Assembly: GCA_016926805.1 (NCBI GenBank)
Contig: JAFGNV010000187.1
Location: 1 to 64,000 of the forward strand
Length of the DNA: 64,000 nt
Direction: 5' to 3'
Source: Anaerolineae bacterium
Lineage (GTDB): Bacteria > Chloroflexota > Anaerolineae > 4572-78 > J111
Every line of letters begins with the position of its first letter. The first letter of the stretch is position 1. Shown here in pieces: positions 58,758 to 64,000 of the stretch. Below the pieces are notes generated by a model that was not told the DNA's origin, ran no database searches, and worked only from the letters and a program-made list of their open reading frames with translations. A program made the position numbers and the translations under genes.

Positions 58758-60836
58758 TTGGCCATCCATCCGATTGGCAAGGAAACAAATTCTCAATCGC
58801 TATACCCTGCGCCCGGCAGCCGCAAGTTATCCAGCCTACGTTTTACACCTTACGCCTCACGGATCCATCTCCCCATCTTGCTCATTCTCCTCCTGGCCTT
58901 CTTCCTGCGCGCCTACCACCTGGATGCTCAGGCTCTACGCGGCGACGAAGCCGCCACCGTCCATTATTCGGCCATGCCCATCACCGAATTGTGGGAACTG
59001 TCCCGCGTCACCGACCCCCACCCGCCGCTGTTCTATCTCATGCTCCATCCCTGGCAATGGCTCATGGGCGAAAGCGCCTGGATAATGCGTTTTGCCGGGG
59101 TAACGGCCAGCGTGTTAACTGTGGCGGCTCTCTATACCCTGGCCCGCCTTACCCTACCATCAACAACCACCAGTCTGCTGGCGGCGGCACTCATTACCGT
59201 CAATCCCCTTCAAATCTGGCTGGCGCAGGATGTCCGTTCCTATCCTTTCTTCACCCTCTTCGGTCTTCTCTCGTCCTGGGCGTTATGGTCGGCCCTCAAT
59301 CGCCCCACCCGCCGTATTTCTCGTTCGGCTCATGCCTCATCGCTCATCCCCTGGCTGCTCTACATCCTCCTCACCGTTGCCTGTTTCTACACCCATTACT
59401 ACACCATCTTTCTGATGACGTTTCAGGCCCTGTTCGTTCTGCTCAATATTAAAAAATTTTGGTTCAAAAAATGGCCCTGGCTGGTCAGTCAGGTTGCCAT
59501 CAGCCTGTTCATCATCCCTGCCCTGCTTCTGGCCCGTAACCTGGCCGGTGAAGCCGCCGGCGGCATCGACACGATTCCCACCGCCGAGATTCTCCGTCTG
59601 GCCTCCACTGCCCTCCTCACCGGCTTCACCCTCGATGCCAGCCGCGGCCTGTGGGTCAGTTTCCTCCTGGCCCCGGTTTGGATCATCGGTCTGGTCAGCC
59701 TGCTGCGGCGCAATGTCACCTCTGGCGTATTTTGGGGCCTGTTTTTTGCCGTTCCCGTCCTCAGCGTCATCGTCCTCTCCATAGGCCGGCCTTTTTTCAA
59801 AGAGCGGTTTCTCGTCCAGGCCCAGCCCGCCTTTGAACTGTTCCTGGCCGCCGGTTTTGTCACCTTGTGGCAAGCAGGACGCCCAGCCCGCCTCCTCAAT
59901 CACACCTCATACCTGGTAACTTTTTTACCTCGTCTCGTCGCCATCCTGCTCTTCGCCGCCCTTCTCTATTTCAACCTGCACACCCTCAGCAACTACTTCA
60001 CCAACCCGGCTTACGCCAAATCGCCGCCGTGGCAACTCTATCGAGATTACGTCAGCAGCAAAGCCCGGCCCAACGACGTGATGCTGACCAACTTCCCCGA
60101 AGCCGCCATCAGCTACTACAGCCCCAACCAATTGCCGTTTTACGTGGTTCCGGTCGAACGCGACCGACCCGTTGCATACCGGCTGAAACAGACCGAACAA
60201 ATTGCCGGAGCCTACCGGCGCATCTGGTTCTTACCCATGCTGCAACAGGGATTTGACGAAGAAGGCGCCGTGCTCCACTGGCTCGACCGTCACGCCGACC
60301 GGGTTGACCAGACCTTCTTTCCGGCCTACCACGTCAACCTGTACCTCAGCCCGCCCGCTATTGACGCCACCCTCATTCCCCAGCCCGTCACCTTTGCCCA
60401 CGGCCTTCACCTGCGGGGCTATCAGGTTTTTGATGAAGCTGGCGACTCGCGCCTGACCGGCCAGCAAACGCCACTCTTGACCCTGGAACCCGGCGACGAA
60501 TTCACTCTCTCCCTCTCCTGGCACGCCGATGGCCCAACGCCGATACCCTACACCGTGTTCACTCATCTCATCGCCGCCGACGGCTTCAACCAGACCGGCC
60601 GCGATAACCAGCCGGTTTGGGGCACCTATCCCACCACCACCTGGACGCCCGGCGAAAAAGTTATCGACAAATACACCCTGGCCCTGCCCGAGAGCATCCC
60701 TCCCGGCAACTATTGGCTCCACCTCGGCTGGTATCAAAGCGCTACCCTGGAGCGCGTGCCGGTCCTGGATGAGGCGGGTCAACCGGGTGAGGACCACGTT
60801 GTGCTGAGTATGGTCGTTCGGGTGGCAGAGAATTGA
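58758..60836 (+). CDS. GT39-like membrane glycosyltransferase with C-terminal accessory domain
   Basis: RAYHLDAQALRGDEAATVHYSAMPITELWELSRVTDPHPPLFYLMLHPWQWLMGESAWIMRF; NPLQIWLAQDVRSYPFFTL. Confidence 0.9.
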   Translation: MAIHPIGKETNSQSLYPAPGSRKLSSLRFTPYASRIHLPILLILLLAFFLRAYHLDAQALRGDEAATVHYSAMPITELWELSRVTDPHPPLFYLMLHPWQWLMGESAWIMRFAGVTASVLTVAALYTLARLTLPSTTTSLLAAALITVNPLQIWLAQDVRSYPFFTLFGLLSSWALWSALNRPTRRISRSAHASSLIPWLLYILLTVACFYTHYYTIFLMTFQALFVLLNIKKFWFKKWPWLVSQVAISLFIIPALLLARNLAGEAAGGIDTIPTAEILRLASTALLTGFTLDASRGLWVSFLLAPVWIIGLVSLLRRNVTSGVFWGLFFAVPVLSVIVLSIGRPFFKERFLVQAQPAFELFLAAGFVTLWQAGRPARLLNHTSYLVTFLPRLVAILLFAALLYFNLHTLSNYFTNPAYAKSPPWQLYRDYVSSKARPNDVMLTNFPEAAISYYSPNQLPFYVVPVERDRPVAYRLKQTEQIAGAYRRIWFLPMLQQGFDEEGAVLHWLDRHADRVDQTFFPAYHVNLYLSPPAIDATLIPQPVTFAHGLHLRGYQVFDEAGDSRLTGQQTPLLTLEPGDEFTLSLSWHADGPTPIPYTVFTHLIAADGFNQTGRDNQPVWGTYPTTTWTPGEKVIDKYTLALPESIPPGNYWLHLGWYQSATLERVPVLDEAGQPGEDHVVLSMVVRVAEN
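58836..58863 (+). repeat. Heptamer short tandem repeat near the 5' end of the CDS
   Basis: CTACGTT TTACACC TTACGCC TCACGGA. Confidence 0.7.
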
Positions 60837-63800
60837 GGCAAGAACTTTTGACGCGATTCAAGACGCTAAAGCAATACACGCCTCTGCTGGCGGTGGTGCT
60901 GTTCTACATGGTGTTGGCTGTGGCCTATGCCAGCCTGGTTCCCCTGGGTGAAGTCCCCGACGAACCGGCTCACGTGAACTACGCCCGTTTTCTGGCAGAA
61001 AGGGGACACCTGCCAACCACCCTCGCCGAACGTGAGGCCGCCGGTTATCGCTCGGCCTGGCCGCCGCTATATCATTTATTGGTCAGCCGTCCCTTTGTGG
61101 CAATGGACGACATACCCCCTACCCATCTCAAATCCGTGGGCGATACCCCTCGCCGCCTCATCCCCACCAACGGCCAGACCATCGCTGCCTTCATCCACAC
61201 CGAAGACGAAGCCTGGCCCTGGCAGGGCATTACCCTGGCCTGGCATCTGGGACGTTTCATTTCCGTCCTGTTCACCGGCCTGACCGTCATCATCACTTAC
61301 CTCATTGCCCGGCGGTTGACCGCCCGGCAGGATATCGCTGCCGCCACGGCTGCCCTGACGGCCTTCATCCCCCAGGTTCTGTTTATCGGCAGCGCGGTCA
61401 GCGATGACAATTTGCTCATTACCCTCGCTGCATTGATTTTTTTGATACTCGTCATATACACCCAACGCGCCACCTTGCCCGGCATTGGCTTGATGTTTTT
61501 CCTGGGACTCCTGCTGGGATTGGCCACCGTGACCAAGTATAACACCCTGCCCCTCTGGGCCATTACCCTGCTCTGGCTGGGCTGGTTGAGCCTGGGACGG
61601 CATCGAACCAGGGTCTCAAAACCATTCGTGACCTTGCTCAACCGGATGATCGTTCTGTTGCTGGGGGCGGCGCTGACGGCCGGTTGGTGGTTCATCTTCA
61701 TCTGGCGCAACTTCAACCAGGTCAACGCGCGGGGCTGGCTGTCTGGCTCGCTGGCGGCCCTCACCGCCGGCACCGCCGATGCATCGCTGCGACAACTTGG
61801 CCGTGGATCAACGGTCGCCTTGCCCCCCCTCACCGCCTGGCTGGAATGGTTCAGCACCCTGTTTACCTCATTTTGGGGCCTTTTTGGCGGCGGCGCAACC
61901 ATCAAACTACCCGGCTGGGGTTACTGGTTGTTAGCCTTCTTCTGCTTGCTGGCCATTACTTCCGTTCTTTTTCAAATATTCCGCGCCCCAGCAGCTACAA
62001 CTCGAAATTTGCCACTTCATCTCTTTTTGCTCACCCCTGTCTTTTTTCTCGCTCTCCCTATCCTGCGTTTCATCCTGACCGGCAACATCGTCGAAACCGC
62101 TCAGGGCCGACACCTTTTTCCCGCTCTGCCCGCCATCACCCTGGCCCTGGTCTGGGGATTGTCAAAGCTGAACTTACGCCATCTGCCAGGCCAGCGAATG
62201 TTACCCGCCATCCGTTTTATATTTAACCCTTTCCTGCTTCCCCTCGTTCTGGTCAGCTACACCTTCCTGCTCAGTCTCTACGCCCTCTTCCTCATCCACT
62301 CTCGTTACCCGCCCCTTCTTCCCTTGCGAACAACGCCCCAGGCCGCAACCGCCAAAAATATAGTCAAAACCAAACTTGCCAATGGCATTATCCTGCTTGG
62401 CTACCAGCTCGATTCGGCTGCCGCAGGCGTTCTGCCGGTAACGCTGGTCTGGCAGGCCGACGCTATTCCAACTCAAGACTATCTCATCAACCTGACCGTG
62501 GCCGACTCCGCCGGTCTGCCCCTGGGTGGCTGGCTGGGCCATCCCGTTGGGGGGCGCTACCCCACCCGCGCCTGGGACAACGGCGACATTCTGGTCGATG
62601 CCATTCCTATTCCCCTGCTTCCCGGCGTATCCGCCAACAATGCCATCCTAACCCTCCAACTTCTCGACTCCACCGTCCAACCTGCCACCGAACCGCTGAC
62701 TCTCACCACCCATCTCTCTCTTCCGTCTGCTCTCTGGCCTGCTTCACCTCTGCTCCCTCCCCATCTCCGCGCCGACGACTTGCCGCCCGAATCTCCCTTC
62801 ACCTACCGCAGCACGCTCAGTTTTATCTTGCCTGGCGTCACAACCCCGCCTGACCTCATCGCTCCCTCCGGCCAAAGCTTCGCGCCTGCTCGCTTCATTT
62901 CAGGTTCCAACGGCAACCTCGCCTACTTCATGGTTCAGGTCCACTGGCCCAGCGGCGACTATCAACTCTCCCAACTGCCTGCCCCTTCCCCCTCATTCCC
63001 TATCAAAAATCGCCCGCGTCAGTTCGAACCGCCACCGCTGGAATATCACGTCAACGCCAACTTTGCCGATCATCTTACCCTGCTCGGGTATGACCTGCCC
63101 CAACGCCGCGTCCAACCCGGCCAGAGCTTTCCGGTCACCCTGCACCTGCGGGCCGAACGCCCTATAGGCCGCAATCTGGTCATCTTCAATCACCTGCTTA
63201 ACCAGCAAGCCACCCAATATGGCGGCGAAGACCGCATCCCGCTCCAATACTATACCACCCTGCTATGGGTGCCCGGTGAAATTGTGTCCGACACCTACCC
63301 GGTTCCGGTCGATCCGACCGCACCCCCCGGCATCTATTGGCTTGATGTGGGCTTTTATCCCGACGACCAGCCGGAGTTTTCTCTGCCGCTGTTTGCCAAC
63401 GGCCGGCCCCTCAACCGCAACAGCGTCCGGCTGGTGCCAGTTAAAGTCGGCGGCCCGCCGCCGGATGTCACTATTGACGCCGCCAATCCGCAACACCCGA
63501 TTCACCAAACCTTTGACCAGCAAATCAGCCTGCTGGGGTTCAACCTGAGCGATAAAAATGGCAGCCCCATCACCAACTTGCAACGGGTGCCGCGCAACTC
63601 CCAACTCACCTTCTTCTGGCAGCCCCAAACCATTCCCCAGGCTGACTATACCGTTTTCATCCATCTGCTCAATCGCAACCGCAATCTTGTCGCCCAGTTC
63701 GACGGCCCACCCGCCCGGGGTAGTTATCCCACCAGTTTATGGGACCCCGGCGAAATCATTGTTGACCCCCATCTCGTCGGTGACCTCACTCCCGGCCATT

Positions 63801-63907
63801 ACACCTTGCAGGTCGGCCTGTACCGGCCCGGCACCGGCGAACGACTGCCGCTGGCAGAGACACCAGAAAACGCCCTGGAACTCCTGGCGTTTGAAGTTGG
63901 CGATTGA
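60833..63907 (+). CDS. DUF2142/GT-C-like membrane protein with about three C-terminal accessory domains
   Basis: VPLGEVPDEPAHVNYARFLAERGHLPTT, multi-TM, C-terminal ADYTVFIHLLNRNRNLVAQFDGPPARGSYPTSLWDPGEIIVDPHLVGDLTPGHYTLQVGLYRPGTGERLPL; 4-bp overlap with the upstream gene. Confidence 0.85.
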   Translation: MRQELLTRFKTLKQYTPLLAVVLFYMVLAVAYASLVPLGEVPDEPAHVNYARFLAERGHLPTTLAEREAAGYRSAWPPLYHLLVSRPFVAMDDIPPTHLKSVGDTPRRLIPTNGQTIAAFIHTEDEAWPWQGITLAWHLGRFISVLFTGLTVIITYLIARRLTARQDIAAATAALTAFIPQVLFIGSAVSDDNLLITLAALIFLILVIYTQRATLPGIGLMFFLGLLLGLATVTKYNTLPLWAITLLWLGWLSLGRHRTRVSKPFVTLLNRMIVLLLGAALTAGWWFIFIWRNFNQVNARGWLSGSLAALTAGTADASLRQLGRGSTVALPPLTAWLEWFSTLFTSFWGLFGGGATIKLPGWGYWLLAFFCLLAITSVLFQIFRAPAATTRNLPLHLFLLTPVFFLALPILRFILTGNIVETAQGRHLFPALPAITLALVWGLSKLNLRHLPGQRMLPAIRFIFNPFLLPLVLVSYTFLLSLYALFLIHSRYPPLLPLRTTPQAATAKNIVKTKLANGIILLGYQLDSAAAGVLPVTLVWQADAIPTQDYLINLTVADSAGLPLGGWLGHPVGGRYPTRAWDNGDILVDAIPIPLLPGVSANNAILTLQLLDSTVQPATEPLTLTTHLSLPSALWPASPLLPPHLRADDLPPESPFTYRSTLSFILPGVTTPPDLIAPSGQSFAPARFISGSNGNLAYFMVQVHWPSGDYQLSQLPAPSPSFPIKNRPRQFEPPPLEYHVNANFADHLTLLGYDLPQRRVQPGQSFPVTLHLRAERPIGRNLVIFNHLLNQQATQYGGEDRIPLQYYTTLLWVPGEIVSDTYPVPVDPTAPPGIYWLDVGFYPDDQPEFSLPLFANGRPLNRNSVRLVPVKVGGPPPDVTIDAANPQHPIHQTFDQQISLLGFNLSDKNGSPITNLQRVPRNSQLTFFWQPQTIPQADYTVFIHLLNRNRNLVAQFDGPPARGSYPTSLWDPGEIIVDPHLVGDLTPGHYTLQVGLYRPGTGERLPLAETPENALELLAFEVGD

Positions 63908-63970
63908 CCGGAATCCCAAACGCCGGGCGTTCAACGCTGCCGGTCAAAAACATCGAAAGGTAACAACGTA

Positions 63971-64000
63971 ATGTATTGGATTGTCTTCTTTGGCCTCATC
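63971..64000 (+). CDS. Start of a further gene (MYWIVFFGLI...), truncated by window end
   Basis: ATG with hydrophobic N-terminus; upstream aaaggtaac as possible RBS. Confidence 0.3.
   Translation, partial: MYWIVFFGLI

Noticed and set aside
1-64000. CRISPR arrays, integrases, transposases, prophage genes
   Set aside because: None recognised in the ORF track or by reading for regularly spaced direct repeats.

Overview
The 64 kb window looks like a chromosomal segment from a Chloroflexota-like bacterium (lineage inferred from protein style only). Contents in order: secreted DUF11 and C25-peptidase proteins; a Ca2+/H+ antiporter; a GH67 alpha-glucuronidase; a two-component system next to a redoxin gene with an in-frame UGA; a metallophosphoesterase-NurA-barrel-pentapeptide operon with HerA nearby; housekeeping genes (lepB, lon, folC, metG, tRNA-Glu); and, from about 40.6 kb to the right edge, a large glycosyltransferase/polyprenyl-sugar membrane-enzyme cluster containing two tandem ParA ATPases. 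The strongest find is a probable undescribed selenoprotein. The ORF track splits a TlpA/DipZ-like thioredoxin lipoprotein into two minus-strand ORFs (11758..12225 and 11428..11730). They are in one frame, separated only by a UGA that sits exactly at the first Cys of the CxxC motif (WTYG-U-INC). A perfect 8-bp hairpin with a GUU loop begins 18 nt after the UGA, where a bacterial SECIS element should be. The gene lies 35 bp upstream of a response regulator/histidine kinase pair. Other points of interest: heptameric short tandem repeats inside the coding regions of several glycosyltransferase paralogs; a recurring C-terminal beta-rich domain on those enzymes; a nested structured leader with a micro-ORF before the ParA pair; a MITE-like element; and several dispersed palindromes. 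No CRISPR arrays, integrases or transposases were recognised. All calls come from reading the sequence, with no database searches.
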